In this document: one piece after another, positions 52,501 through 62,019 of the stretch
Layout: each line of letters opens with the position of its first letter
Position numbering within the stretch: the stretch's first letter is position 1
Assembly (NCBI GenBank): GCA_005217565.1
Contig: SJCO01000021.1
Span: 1 to 64,000, forward strand
DNA: 64,000 nt
Reading direction: 5' to 3'
Source: Puteibacter caeruleilacunae
Lineage (GTDB): Bacteria; Bacteroidota; Bacteroidia; Bacteroidales; Prolixibacteraceae
Notes under the pieces: generated by a model
The model's database searches: none
Told to the model about the DNA's origin: nothing
The model's input: only the letters and a program-made list of their open reading frames with translations
Made by a program: the position numbers and the translations under genes

Positions 52501-55500
52501 ATGAAAAAAAGTCGAAGTATTGGGCTATTGCATACGTATGGCCTTTACAAAATGATTAAAATTATGCGGTTAACGATTTTTATTTTACTCATTTCAATTG
52601 TGCAGACCTTTGCGAAGAGTAGTTATTCGCAAGAGACTAAGCTATCACTTGACCTGAACAGCGTAACTGTTGAGAAGGTTCTTGATGAGGTAGAAATGAA
52701 CTCTGAATTTTATTTCCTGTACAACAAGCGATTGGTTGATGTTGAACGCGAAGTGAGTATAAAAGTGAAAGGACAATCGATAAGTAAAATTCTTGATAAA
52801 CTATTTGAGGGAACGGGAGTGTCTTATTCAATTGTGAATCGACAAATACTATTGGTAAATAATAGATTATTAGGAATTGAAAAGAAGACAACCAAACAGG
52901 ATGCTTCAGTATTGAAAGGGAAGGTAACCGATGAGGCCGGTGACCCCTTACCTGGTGTGTCTGTCTTTATAAAAGGAACTACAGTTGGTATAACAACCGA
53001 TATCGATGGTAACTATAAGTTGGAATTACCCGAAGGGGCAGAAGTGGTGGTATTCTCTTTTGTGGGGATGAGAACACAGGAGATTTTACTCGAAGGTAAG
53101 TCTACCGTTAACGTTAACATGATTGAGGATGCTATCGGTTTAGAGGAGGTTGTAGCTGTTGGGTATGGTACAAAAAGAAGGATTGAATTGACCAGTGCAG
53201 TGTCGAGTGTTAACGAGGATGATTTTGTAAAAGGAGCTGTTACAGATGCTGCACAGCTGGTAAAAGGTAAGGTTGCAGGTTTGAGCATTTCGAATCCCGA
53301 TGCCAATCCTACCAGTAAGTCGCAGATTGTATTAAGGGGGGTAACAACACTATCGGCAGGAACAGAACCTCTGATTGTGATTGATGGAGTTCCAGGATCC
53401 TTAAGTGATGTGGCAGCTGAGGATATCGAAAGTATCAATATTCTGAAAGATGGTTCAGGTGCGGCAATTTATGGAACACGAGGAACCAATGGTGTTATTC
53501 TGATTACAACAAAAAGAGTAAATAAAACTACTCCAGCAACCATAGAGATTAATAGTTATGCTACCACTCAGGTTATTTCAAAAGAACTTGAGTTTATGAA
53601 TGCTGATCAGTATCGAGAATTGGTGCAGCAAAATAAACCAGGAGCTTTTGACTATGGTGGTGATACAAAGTGGACTGATGAGGTGTTTAGAACACCAATC
53701 TCGCATACGCATAATGTTAGCTTGAAGGGTGGCGATTTGAGTACCAACTATATCATGAATGTGAATTACAAATCGCTTGAGGGATTAATGATCAGATCAA
53801 ACAACGAGGTCTTTAATGCACGTGCTCAGGTAAATCATTCTATGTATGATGGCAAGCTAAAGATTACCGGAAATGTAATGGGATACGAGCAGACCTATTT
53901 CTCAGGAAAAGATGGTGGTAGCTGGAGAGGTGATGTATATCGAAATGCATTAATCTATAATCCTACCGATCCGGTGAAAGATGACAATGGAATGTGGACT
54001 GAGCATCCTGATATGAATAACTATGCCAATCCTTTGGCTTTGGTGTACGAGACAGAAGGAGAGATTAAGGTAACCAACTTTAAACCATTTGCTACAATTA
54101 CTTTCTTCCCAATTGAAGGTTTGTCGTTGAAGGGATTGGTATCAAGAAATATTTACAATAAGACTGCTGGCTATGCTGAGACTTTTGACCATTTGAATAG
54201 TATAAAATCGAAGCGTCAGGGGTTTGCATCAAGAGGTAGCTCTCGTTCTGTTGATGACCTGTTAGAATTCACTGTGAACTATAACAAAAGCTTTAAGCAG
54301 CATAATGTTAGTTTCCTTGGTGGTTATAGTTATCAGAAGAATGTAAGTGAAAGTTTCTGGGCGAATAATTATGATTTCCCTAGTGATGACTTTTTATATA
54401 ACAACCTTTCTGATGGTTTGGCTAAAGGGGAAGGAAAAGCCGGAATGGATTCTTCTAAAGGATCATCAAAATTGGTAAGTTATTTTTCAAGGGCTAACTA
54501 CAATTACAATAATAAGTATTTGTTGATGGCGAGTATTCGTTATGAAGGATCAACGAAGTTTGGGGAGGATCATAAATGGGGGGCCTTTCCTGCAGTTTCG
54601 GCCGGATGGAATGTCGTTAGTGAGCCTTTTATGCAGTCGTTTCCTATGATTAGCTCATTGAAACTACGTGCCGGTTTTGGTGTTACAGGAACTGCTCCAG
54701 GATCTTCTTATCAGTCACTAAGCAGATTAAAATATGGATCAAAATTCTTAATGAATGGAGAATGGATTCCAGTAATAGAACCTTCATCAAATGCCAATCC
54801 TGATTTGCGTTGGGAGAAAAAAGAGGAGTTAAACATCGGTCTTGATTTTGGTTTATTCGAGAATAGAATTACTGGAGAAATTGATGTGTATAAGCGTACC
54901 ACAAAAGACTTGTTGTGGAATTACTCTGTGCCTAATCCTCCTTATTTGTATAGTTCTGTTTTGGCAAATGCAGGAACCATGGAGAATAAGGGACTTGAAA
55001 TATTATTGAAAGGATCTCCTATCGAAGGAAAGATCTTGAACTGGAATACGTCAGTGAGCTTTTCAACCAATTCAAATAAACTGGTCTCGCTTTCAAATGA
55101 TCGTTTTCAGTTGAAGAGTGGATATTTCTATACAGGAAGTACGGGAGAACCAATTCAGTCGTCAACTCATATCGTAAAAGAAGGTCAGGCAATTGGCGAT
55201 TTCTATGGATTTAAATCCGTTGATATCGACGAGAATGGCTTCTGGATCATTGAAGATGTTGATGGAAATCATAAGCCTATTGCAGAACAGCAGCCTGAGG
55301 ATAAAAAGGTGTTGGGTAATGGTTTACCAAAGTACTACGTGAACTGGAATAACACCATCAACTATAAGAACTTTGATTTTAACATCTCTATGAGAGGTGC
55401 TTTTGATTACCAGATCTTGAACATGACTAAAATGTTCTACTCTGTACCAGTAAGTTTAACGCGTGGTAACGTAATGACCAGCACTTATGACAATGTATAT

Positions 55501-55791
55501 GGAAAACGTCCTTTAAATGATATGCAGGAACTTCAGTATGTAAGCTACTTCATTGAGGATGGTGGTTTTTGGAAGATCGACAATATTACCCTGGGATACA
55601 ATGTAAAACTAAAATCGAAGACGATAAAGAATCTTCGTCTGTATGCATCTGGTTCGAACTTGTTTACCATTACTGGATATAGTGGTATCGATCCAGAGAT
55701 CAATAGTCTTGGATTAAGTCCTGGAAATGATAGTCGTGATAAGTATCCTTCTACAAGGACTTTTACATTTGGTTTAGCTGTTAAATTTTAA
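52501..55791 (+). CDS. SusC-type receptor with N-terminal STN domain
   Basis: 1096 residues. Signal region with hydrophobic part about 24-38 (ends FAKSSYSQ), STN domain (about 45-120, VEKVLDEVEMNSEFYFLY), carboxypeptidase-regulatory-like domain (LKGKVTDEAGDPLPGVSVF, about 137-215), plug (VAVGYGTKRRIELTSAVSSV onwards) and beta-barrel ending FGLAVKF. It pairs with the SusD that starts 18 bp downstream. The STN domain marks it as the signal source for the FecR/ECF pair upstream. Confidence 0.95.
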   Translation: MKKSRSIGLLHTYGLYKMIKIMRLTIFILLISIVQTFAKSSYSQETKLSLDLNSVTVEKVLDEVEMNSEFYFLYNKRLVDVEREVSIKVKGQSISKILDKLFEGTGVSYSIVNRQILLVNNRLLGIEKKTTKQDASVLKGKVTDEAGDPLPGVSVFIKGTTVGITTDIDGNYKLELPEGAEVVVFSFVGMRTQEILLEGKSTVNVNMIEDAIGLEEVVAVGYGTKRRIELTSAVSSVNEDDFVKGAVTDAAQLVKGKVAGLSISNPDANPTSKSQIVLRGVTTLSAGTEPLIVIDGVPGSLSDVAAEDIESINILKDGSGAAIYGTRGTNGVILITTKRVNKTTPATIEINSYATTQVISKELEFMNADQYRELVQQNKPGAFDYGGDTKWTDEVFRTPISHTHNVSLKGGDLSTNYIMNVNYKSLEGLMIRSNNEVFNARAQVNHSMYDGKLKITGNVMGYEQTYFSGKDGGSWRGDVYRNALIYNPTDPVKDDNGMWTEHPDMNNYANPLALVYETEGEIKVTNFKPFATITFFPIEGLSLKGLVSRNIYNKTAGYAETFDHLNSIKSKRQGFASRGSSRSVDDLLEFTVNYNKSFKQHNVSFLGGYSYQKNVSESFWANNYDFPSDDFLYNNLSDGLAKGEGKAGMDSSKGSSKLVSYFSRANYNYNNKYLLMASIRYEGSTKFGEDHKWGAFPAVSAGWNVVSEPFMQSFPMISSLKLRAGFGVTGTAPGSSYQSLSRLKYGSKFLMNGEWIPVIEPSSNANPDLRWEKKEELNIGLDFGLFENRITGEIDVYKRTTKDLLWNYSVPNPPYLYSSVLANAGTMENKGLEILLKGSPIEGKILNWNTSVSFSTNSNKLVSLSNDRFQLKSGYFYTGSTGEPIQSSTHIVKEGQAIGDFYGFKSVDIDENGFWIIEDVDGNHKPIAEQQPEDKKVLGNGLPKYYVNWNNTINYKNFDFNISMRGAFDYQILNMTKMFYSVPVSLTRGNVMTSTYDNVYGKRPLNDMQELQYVSYFIEDGGFWKIDNITLGYNVKLKSKTIKNLRLYASGSNLFTITGYSGIDPEINSLGLSPGNDSRDKYPSTRTFTFGLAVKF

Positions 55792-55809
55792 CATAAACGT
55801 AGTTGAAAG

Positions 55810-57414
55810 ATGAAGAATTTATTTAAAACAATATTGCTATTAATCGTTGCTTCATTTACAGGTTGTAACGACTTAACAGAAGAGGTGTATTCCGAGCTGA
55901 CAGAAGATGGGTATAATTATACCGAAGCGGAGATTTATGCCGTTATTGGTCCTGCATACAGTACTTTAAGAGGACTTCATCATCACCGTGGTTTTTCGGC
56001 ATTGCAGATGACCACCAGTGATATCCTGGTAATGCCTGCCAATGCTTCAGGGTGGGATGATGCAGGGGTTTATCGAAAGCTACATCTTCATACGTGGGAT
56101 TCAGAGGCGAAGCAGATTAGTAGTGCGTGGGGAGTGCTCTATAAAGGGGTGCTACATACCAACCGTATTATTGAGCAGTTGACTGATGAAGTGGTGCCTG
56201 TTCCTGCTGATGTGAGCAGAGAAAGTTTAATTGCAGAAATGACTGTTGTACGTGCGTTGTACCACTGGCTGTTGATGGATAATTTTGGTGATGTTCCTTA
56301 TCTTACTACTACATCTCAGGAGTTGCCTGAACTGACTCCTCGTGCTGAAATTTATGAGGCTATTGTAACAGACATCAAAAACTCAATGGATAAGCTAAGT
56401 GATGGTAATACTACCATGGAGTATGCGCGTATGAATAAGTGGGGAGCCAAAGCTTTGTTGGCTAATATTTACTTAAATGCCGAGGTTTATACTGGTACAC
56501 CAGAATGGGATAAATGTCTTGCTCAGTGCAACGATATTATAGCCTCGAATAAGTATCAACTCCAGCCAAATTATAAGGATTGTTTCGACTTCGATAATGA
56601 CGATTCGGTAGAGAATATTTTTGTGATTGCCTATGATGAATTGAATGGTGGTGGATTATGGATTAACCACACCTTTCATGCGGCCTCAAAGTTGAAGTAT
56701 GATATGAAGAATACACCTTGGGGGGCAGGTAGTTTAAAGGCTGTATCTCAGTTTATCGATACTTACGATGCTGATGATACACGATTGGATGATACCTGGG
56801 AGCATGGACTACAGTTTGCTTTTGATGGTGTTACTCCATTGTTGTGCACCTATGATCGTGCAGGTGAGCAGTTGAACTATTCTAAAGATTTGCCGGATGG
56901 AGTCTATACTGCCGAAGATGAGGGCTACCGTGTAAAGAAGTTTTTGCCAAAGATTGGTTCAGAAAAGGATCTTGATAACGATGTACCTTTATTCCGATAC
57001 GGACAGGTGTTGATGATGAAAGCTGAGTGTTTATTAAGAACTGATAAAGCACAAGATGCTGCTACTATTGTGAGTGAAGTGCGTGCAAGGGCTTTCAAAA
57101 ATACACCAGATAAAGCGATTGTAACAGCAGAGGATTTGCTGGCCAATACTTCATACAATTTTGGATATGTAGAGGATTACCAAATTGTGGAAGCTGGAGA
57201 TGTTACTCCTGTTGAGTTCGGTGGGTTTTATGATGAATTGGGTTATGAGTTTGCGTGCGAGTGGGTACGTCGCCGTGATATGATTCGTTTCGGAACCTTC
57301 ACTTCAAAGAGTTGGTTGTCGCATAAGCCACAGGGAGATAAAGTCAGTCTTTTCCCATTACCTAAAAGTGCTATTGATACCAATCCGAAGTTAGTGCAAA
57401 ATCCTAAATATTAA
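55810..57414 (+). CDS. SusD/RagB-type surface lipoprotein
   Basis: 534 residues. Lipobox SFTGC (Cys19), NDLTEEVYSELTEDGYNY after it. Family helices include LIAEMTVVRALYHWLLMDNFGDVPYL (about 140-165, written here as two overlapping family blocks), and the C-terminal part has ELGYEFACEWVRRRDMIRFG followed by FPLPKSAIDTNPKLVQNP. Member of the susCD pair. Confidence 0.94.
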   Translation: MKNLFKTILLLIVASFTGCNDLTEEVYSELTEDGYNYTEAEIYAVIGPAYSTLRGLHHHRGFSALQMTTSDILVMPANASGWDDAGVYRKLHLHTWDSEAKQISSAWGVLYKGVLHTNRIIEQLTDEVVPVPADVSRESLIAEMTVVRALYHWLLMDNFGDVPYLTTTSQELPELTPRAEIYEAIVTDIKNSMDKLSDGNTTMEYARMNKWGAKALLANIYLNAEVYTGTPEWDKCLAQCNDIIASNKYQLQPNYKDCFDFDNDDSVENIFVIAYDELNGGGLWINHTFHAASKLKYDMKNTPWGAGSLKAVSQFIDTYDADDTRLDDTWEHGLQFAFDGVTPLLCTYDRAGEQLNYSKDLPDGVYTAEDEGYRVKKFLPKIGSEKDLDNDVPLFRYGQVLMMKAECLLRTDKAQDAATIVSEVRARAFKNTPDKAIVTAEDLLANTSYNFGYVEDYQIVEAGDVTPVEFGGFYDELGYEFACEWVRRRDMIRFGTFTSKSWLSHKPQGDKVSLFPLPKSAIDTNPKLVQNPKY

Positions 57415-57452
57415 TAAACAAAGGAATCGATTGACGGTTAAAAAATAGAGAG

Positions 57453-57491
57453 TGGTAAAAGTCAATTTATTACGTTGACTTTTACCTTTTC
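57453..57491 (+). terminator. Intrinsic terminator after susD
   Basis: Perfect 12-bp stem GGTAAAAGTCAA / TTGACTTTTACC with a 10-nt loop and TTTT tail. Confidence 0.85.
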
Positions 57492-57548
57492 TCGGGGCAG
57501 ACTGAATGTCTACCAATCGAAAACCATAAACGAAGTAATCTTAAAATC

Positions 57549-59171
57549 ATGAAAATTGTAGGTATTCTTGTTGCTTTGGGATTATGTGTATTGGGTAACG
57601 CTAATGCACAGAAGAATACAGTTCTTCAAACCAAAGATTTTGCTCATTATATTGAGTTTTTTAATTCAGTAGATGATGAACCTGTAAAAAACGCTATTGA
57701 TAATGCAGCTTGTTGGAATTGGATGCAGGGGAATATTCCCTGGTTTGAATGTCCGGATGATGAAATAGAGCAAATCTATTATTATCGTTGGTGGGTGTAT
57801 CGTAAGCATATCAAAGAAACGCCAATAGGATATGTTATTACTGAGTTTTTGCCTGAGGTTGGACATTCAGCTAAGTACAACACCATTATCTGTGCAGCGG
57901 GTCTTCATGTTGATGAGGGAAAATGGCTACACAACAAAAAGTATATAGAAGATTATTTGCGCTTTTGGTTTTCAAAAGAGGGGAAAACAAGGCAGTATAG
58001 TACATGGATGGTTACTTCGGTGTACGAGTACTGTTTGAATGTTGGTGATTTCTCGTTGGCAGAAGAATTATTCCCTTTGTTTGTAGATAATTATCGCAAA
58101 TGGGAAGAAAGTAACATGCATGAGTCTGGTTTATTCTGGTCATACGATGATCGCGATGGAGGGGAACATTCCATTAGTGGATCAGGTTTACGTCCTACAC
58201 TAAATGCTTTTATGTATGCTGATGCAATGAGTATTTCAAAGTTGGCTCAACGATTTGGGAAATCTGAGTTGGCAAAGGAATTTAAGTTAAAATCAGAGCA
58301 GCTAAAGCAAAAGACTCAGGATAAAATTTGGGATAATCATGATGAGTTCTTCTGTACACTTCCGTTGGAAAAGAGAGATGACCAGATTGAAACATATGAT
58401 CATCGTCAGGTGGATGTAAAGCGACATGTTAGAGAACTGTATGGCTATTTCCCCTGGCGTTTTATGTTGCCTGATGATGGTTATGAAACAGCCTGGAAAC
58501 AGATATTAGATGAAGATGGATTTTATGCTCCTTATGGTCCGACTACAGCCGAACAGCGTCATCCTTTGTTCATGAAAAATCGTATCAAGCGCTGTCAGTG
58601 GGATGGATCAAGCTGGCCATTTGCTACCAGTCTAACTTTGGGGGGAATGCGCAACCTGCTTCATCATTACGATCAGAATGTAATTGGAAAAGACGACTTC
58701 CTGAACTTCATGAAAATCTATGCTCATTCACAGCATCGCACATTACCTTATGGAGAAATAATTCCATGGATTGGTGAGAGTCTGCATCCTCATTCGGGTA
58801 TCTGGTTGTCGCGTGCTATTGCATTGGATATGAATATTAAAATGGTTGCACGACGCTATTGGAAAGATAAGAATAGTGCGGTGTTGAGGGGTAAAGATTA
58901 CAATCATTCCAGCTATTGTGATTTGGTGATCTCAGGATTAGCAGGACTTGAGATTCATGAGGATGGAACAATTTCAGTTGATCCTTTGGTTCCCAATAAG
59001 TCATGGGAGTGGTTCTGCTTAGATGGTATCCAATATCAGGGTAAAACACTATGTGTAGTGTATGATAAAACTGGAAAGAAATATGGTGAAAAATCCGGAC
59101 TTTCGGTATTGGTCGACGGACAGGTTGTTGCACATAGTAAGAAGTTGGAGAAGTTAAAGGTAAAATGGTAG
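57549..59171 (+). CDS. Putative (alpha/alpha)6 glycosidase, MGH1/GH63-like (copy 1)
   Basis: 540 residues, signal peptide 1-20 (ANAQ). Helical repeat enzyme. Motifs reminiscent of the MGH1/GH63-type barrel are HESGLFWSYDDRDGGEHS (about 194-211, where GH63-like enzymes carry an acid near an SG-x-D stretch), FYAPYGPTTAEQRHPLF (about 322-338) and CQWDGSSWPFAT (about 347-358). A small beta domain closes the protein (about 450-540). The family call is by pattern and tentative; GH37, GH65 or unclassified members of the same fold are alternatives. It follows the susD terminator by 60 bp, so it needs its own promoter. A paralogue lies directly downstream. Confidence 0.7.
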   Translation: MKIVGILVALGLCVLGNANAQKNTVLQTKDFAHYIEFFNSVDDEPVKNAIDNAACWNWMQGNIPWFECPDDEIEQIYYYRWWVYRKHIKETPIGYVITEFLPEVGHSAKYNTIICAAGLHVDEGKWLHNKKYIEDYLRFWFSKEGKTRQYSTWMVTSVYEYCLNVGDFSLAEELFPLFVDNYRKWEESNMHESGLFWSYDDRDGGEHSISGSGLRPTLNAFMYADAMSISKLAQRFGKSELAKEFKLKSEQLKQKTQDKIWDNHDEFFCTLPLEKRDDQIETYDHRQVDVKRHVRELYGYFPWRFMLPDDGYETAWKQILDEDGFYAPYGPTTAEQRHPLFMKNRIKRCQWDGSSWPFATSLTLGGMRNLLHHYDQNVIGKDDFLNFMKIYAHSQHRTLPYGEIIPWIGESLHPHSGIWLSRAIALDMNIKMVARRYWKDKNSAVLRGKDYNHSSYCDLVISGLAGLEIHEDGTISVDPLVPNKSWEWFCLDGIQYQGKTLCVVYDKTGKKYGEKSGLSVLVDGQVVAHSKKLEKLKVKW

Positions 59172-59198
59172 AACGGTGAGAAAGGGAAACCGGAGACT

Positions 59199-59369
59199 GG
59201 AGAAAGGATTCGCTACGAGGAAAGGAAGTGGAAATTTGCAATGGCACTGCTGGACGTTAGGGCAGCTAATGTCTGTAGCAACAGCGTGGTGTTCAGGCAA
59301 TTTTACCACAGTGGCAACATCAGCGCACTGCTACCCTTTGGGGCAGCTAATGTCTGTAGCAAAGAAGGA
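59199..59369 (+). repeat. Dispersed intergenic repeat, copy 1
   Basis: About 171 bp nearly matching 61293-61466. Contains an internal 20-base repeat, GCAGCTAATGTCTGTAGCAA, at 59262 and 59343. It fills most of the gap between the two paralogous glycosidase genes. A diverged form of the same word occurs near 19215. Confidence 0.85.
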
Positions 59370-59428
59370 CATAACCATCTTTCCCCTCTCCAGTAGCAAC
59401 AATGGTTTCCTGATAAAGAATCGAATTC

Positions 59429-61048
59429 ATGAGAAATATATTACTATTGCTACTAGTAGTGGTTATGGGCTGTTGTGCTAACGCACAGCAGTCTGGTATA
59501 TTAAAGCCAAAAGATTTTGCTCACTACAATGAATTTTTCAATTCGGTAGACGATGAGCCGATAAAGAATGCTATTCCTAATGCGCAATGCTGGGATTGGA
59601 TGCAGGATAATATTCCATGGTTTGAATGTCCCGATAAGGAGATAGAACAGATCTATTATTATCGCTGGTGGGTTTATCGGAAACATATCAAAGAAACACC
59701 AAAAGGCTATGTCATCTCTGAATTTTTACCAGAGGTAGGTCATGCTAAAAAGTATAATACCATTGCTTGTGCTTCAGGCTTACACTGTGATGAAGGGAAG
59801 TGGTTGAAGAACAGGGCGTATATCGGTGATTATTTAAGGTTTTGGTTGTCTGATGGTGCTGATGCTCATCATTATAGCGATTGGTTTGCATTGTCAACCT
59901 ATGAGTATTGCTGTGCTATAGGTGATTTTTCATTGGCAGAGGAGATTTTTGATCGTCTGGTTGTCCATTATCGTAAATGGGAAGAACTTAAGTTGCATGA
60001 GTCAGGACTGTTTTGGTCGCATGATGGAAATGATGGAGGAGAGCATTCGATTAGTGAAGGAGGTCTACGTCCTACACGAAATTCATATATGTATGCTGAG
60101 GCCATGAGTATTGCAAAGTTGGCAAAGCGGTTTGGTGAGAACTATATTGAAGACGAATTTAAGCAGAAAGCTGATAGGCTAAAGCAATTGGTGCAGTCTA
60201 AAATATGGGATGCTGAAAATCAATTCTTTTATAATATTCCCTTAAAAAAGCGGACAAGTACAGTGGAGTCATGGAATCATCGTGACATGGATCCGGATAA
60301 GCATGTAAGAGAGTTATATGGATTGCTACCCTGGCGTTTTATGTTGCCTGATAATGGTTATGAGGTTGCCTGGAAACAGTTGTTGGATGAAGATGGATTT
60401 TATGCTCCTTATGGTCCCACAACTGCCGAACAACGTCATCCGCTATTTATGAAAAAGCGTGTTAAACGTTGTCAGTGGGATGGATCAAGCTGGCCGTTTA
60501 CTACAAGTCTTGCTCTGGGAAGTATGCGAAACTTGCTTCACCATTACGATCAGAAAGTAATCGATAAGGGTGACTTTCTTCATTTCATGAAAATCTATGC
60601 TCATTCACAGCATCGCACATTACCTTATGGGGAAATAATTCCATGGATTGGGGAGAGTTTGCATCCTCATTCTGGTATTTGGTTGTCGCGTGCTATTGCA
60701 TTGGATATGAATATTAAAATGGTTGCACGACGCTACTGGAAAGATAAGAATAGTGCGGTGTTGAGGGGTAAAGATTACAATCATTCCAGCTATTGTGATT
60801 TGGTGATCTCAGGATTGGCAGGACTTGAAATACACGAGAATGGTATGATAACAGTTGATCCTTTAGTACCTAAGAAATCATGGGAATGGTTTTGCTTAGA
60901 TGGTATAGAATATCAGGGGAAAACGCTGTGCATCATGTATGATAAAAAGGGAAAGAAGTATGGCAAAAAAGCTGGTCTTTCAATATTGATCGACGGACAG
61001 GTTGTCGCACATAGTAAGAAGTTGGAAAAGCTAAAGGTAAAATGGTGA
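59429..61048 (+). CDS. Putative (alpha/alpha)6 glycosidase, MGH1/GH63-like (copy 2)
   Basis: 539 residues, tandem paralogue of the gene at 57549 with the same motifs (HESGLFWSHDGNDGGEHS, FYAPYGPTTAEQRHPLF, CQWDGSSWPFTT). Signal peptide about 1-20 (CCANAQ); the GCC within the hydrophobic part could alternatively act as a lipobox (VVMGC, Cys15), which the first copy lacks, so localisation may differ. The region equivalent to 58711-58945 is almost identical at DNA level (about eight synonymous changes in 235 bases), whereas the N-terminal halves are clearly diverged. That points to gene conversion. Substrate unknown. Confidence 0.7.
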   Translation: MRNILLLLLVVVMGCCANAQQSGILKPKDFAHYNEFFNSVDDEPIKNAIPNAQCWDWMQDNIPWFECPDKEIEQIYYYRWWVYRKHIKETPKGYVISEFLPEVGHAKKYNTIACASGLHCDEGKWLKNRAYIGDYLRFWLSDGADAHHYSDWFALSTYEYCCAIGDFSLAEEIFDRLVVHYRKWEELKLHESGLFWSHDGNDGGEHSISEGGLRPTRNSYMYAEAMSIAKLAKRFGENYIEDEFKQKADRLKQLVQSKIWDAENQFFYNIPLKKRTSTVESWNHRDMDPDKHVRELYGLLPWRFMLPDNGYEVAWKQLLDEDGFYAPYGPTTAEQRHPLFMKKRVKRCQWDGSSWPFTTSLALGSMRNLLHHYDQKVIDKGDFLHFMKIYAHSQHRTLPYGEIIPWIGESLHPHSGIWLSRAIALDMNIKMVARRYWKDKNSAVLRGKDYNHSSYCDLVISGLAGLEIHENGMITVDPLVPKKSWEWFCLDGIEYQGKTLCIMYDKKGKKYGKKAGLSILIDGQVVAHSKKLEKLKVKW

Positions 61049-62019
61049 AAAGGTAGAACGGAAAAGGGAAACCGGAAAAAGGAGAACGGAGGTCGGAAAC
61101 ACCTTTCAGCGTCCGAAGGTACTGGAAGCGTGTTGTTGAATAAAGGATTGAAGTTCCAGGTTCCAGTTCGGCTAGCGCCTCACAGTTTCACGTTGTGCGA
61201 TGATGTTGTTGTAGTGGTAAGATTTTACCTCAGTGGTATTTTTTTAACCACAAAGGACGCAAAGATTATACAGAGACGTTGCAACGGATACCGGAGAAAG
61301 GATTCGCTACGAGGAAAGGAAGTGGAAATTTGCATGAACGCACCGCCGGACGTTAGGCCAGCTAATGTCTGTAGAAACAACGTGGTGTTCAAGCAATTTT
61401 GCCACAGTGGCAACATCAGCGCACTGTTGCCCTTTGGGGCAGCTAATGTTTGTAGCAACGAAGGATATAAACAACAACCCCTACCCCGTAACATCAGCGC
61501 TAGTCTACACTTAGTAGAACACGCTGTCAGGAGACGAAGATTAAACCTTCGGCCTTCGCAACCGAATCGGCCTCCTGAAAAAGTGATTGATTTAGCAGCG
61601 GTTGGTTTAGTAAGACTGGGAAGCTGAGAGCTCTGCTCGAAGATCACCCAGCCGCACTTACCAACAGCAATAAATAGATTACTTTTTACAGGCAGCCTTG
61701 ACTTTATTGCTTCGTTTTTGTGTTAAGTCACCGCATTTTAGCAAATGCTATATCCAAAAGAAACAGTGTTGTTTCTTAAGAGACAAAAATGAAGGCCCGT
61801 CCGGCAGGACAAACAAACCCTGTCCGGCAGGATAATTTTGCGATTAGCAAAATAAGAACCTTGTTCGGCAGGACAAACAAATAAAATAAACCAAAAATAA
61901 GTGCCTATGTAAAAGAGAAAAACTAATTGAAAGAAAAACAAAAAGATAGGCGATTCACGACCAAATCAATCGCCTATCATGATGTATTAAACTAAATGTT
62001 TAAAAGTTAATTCAAATTT
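61049..62019 (+). repeat. Repeat-rich spacer before the last susC
   Basis: About 970 bp. It holds the second dispersed repeat (61293-61466). A nested stem lies at 61528-61577 (CAGGAG/CTCCTG outside, TTCGG/CCGAA inside), and GTCCGGCAGGAC-type words lie at 61799, 61821 and 61862. There is also a stem TTTTGC/GCAAAA at 61836-61852 and the 17-base word shared with 48225. ORFs on both strands between 61130 and 61647 overlap each other and are judged spurious. Confidence 0.7.
61293..61466 (+). repeat. Dispersed intergenic repeat, copy 2
   Basis: Matches 59199-59369 with scattered changes and small indels, including both internal GCAGCTAATG-type words. Confidence 0.85.

Noticed and set aside
61246-61267. 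TTTAACC next to ACCACAAAGGACGC as a fourth TTAACC site
   Set aside because: Only one box, without the 10/21-bp partners or the -7 octamer.
61130-61647. Two overlapping ORFs on opposite strands
   Set aside because: Both run over the dispersed repeat, contradict each other and have frequent Cys/Arg of non-coding type.
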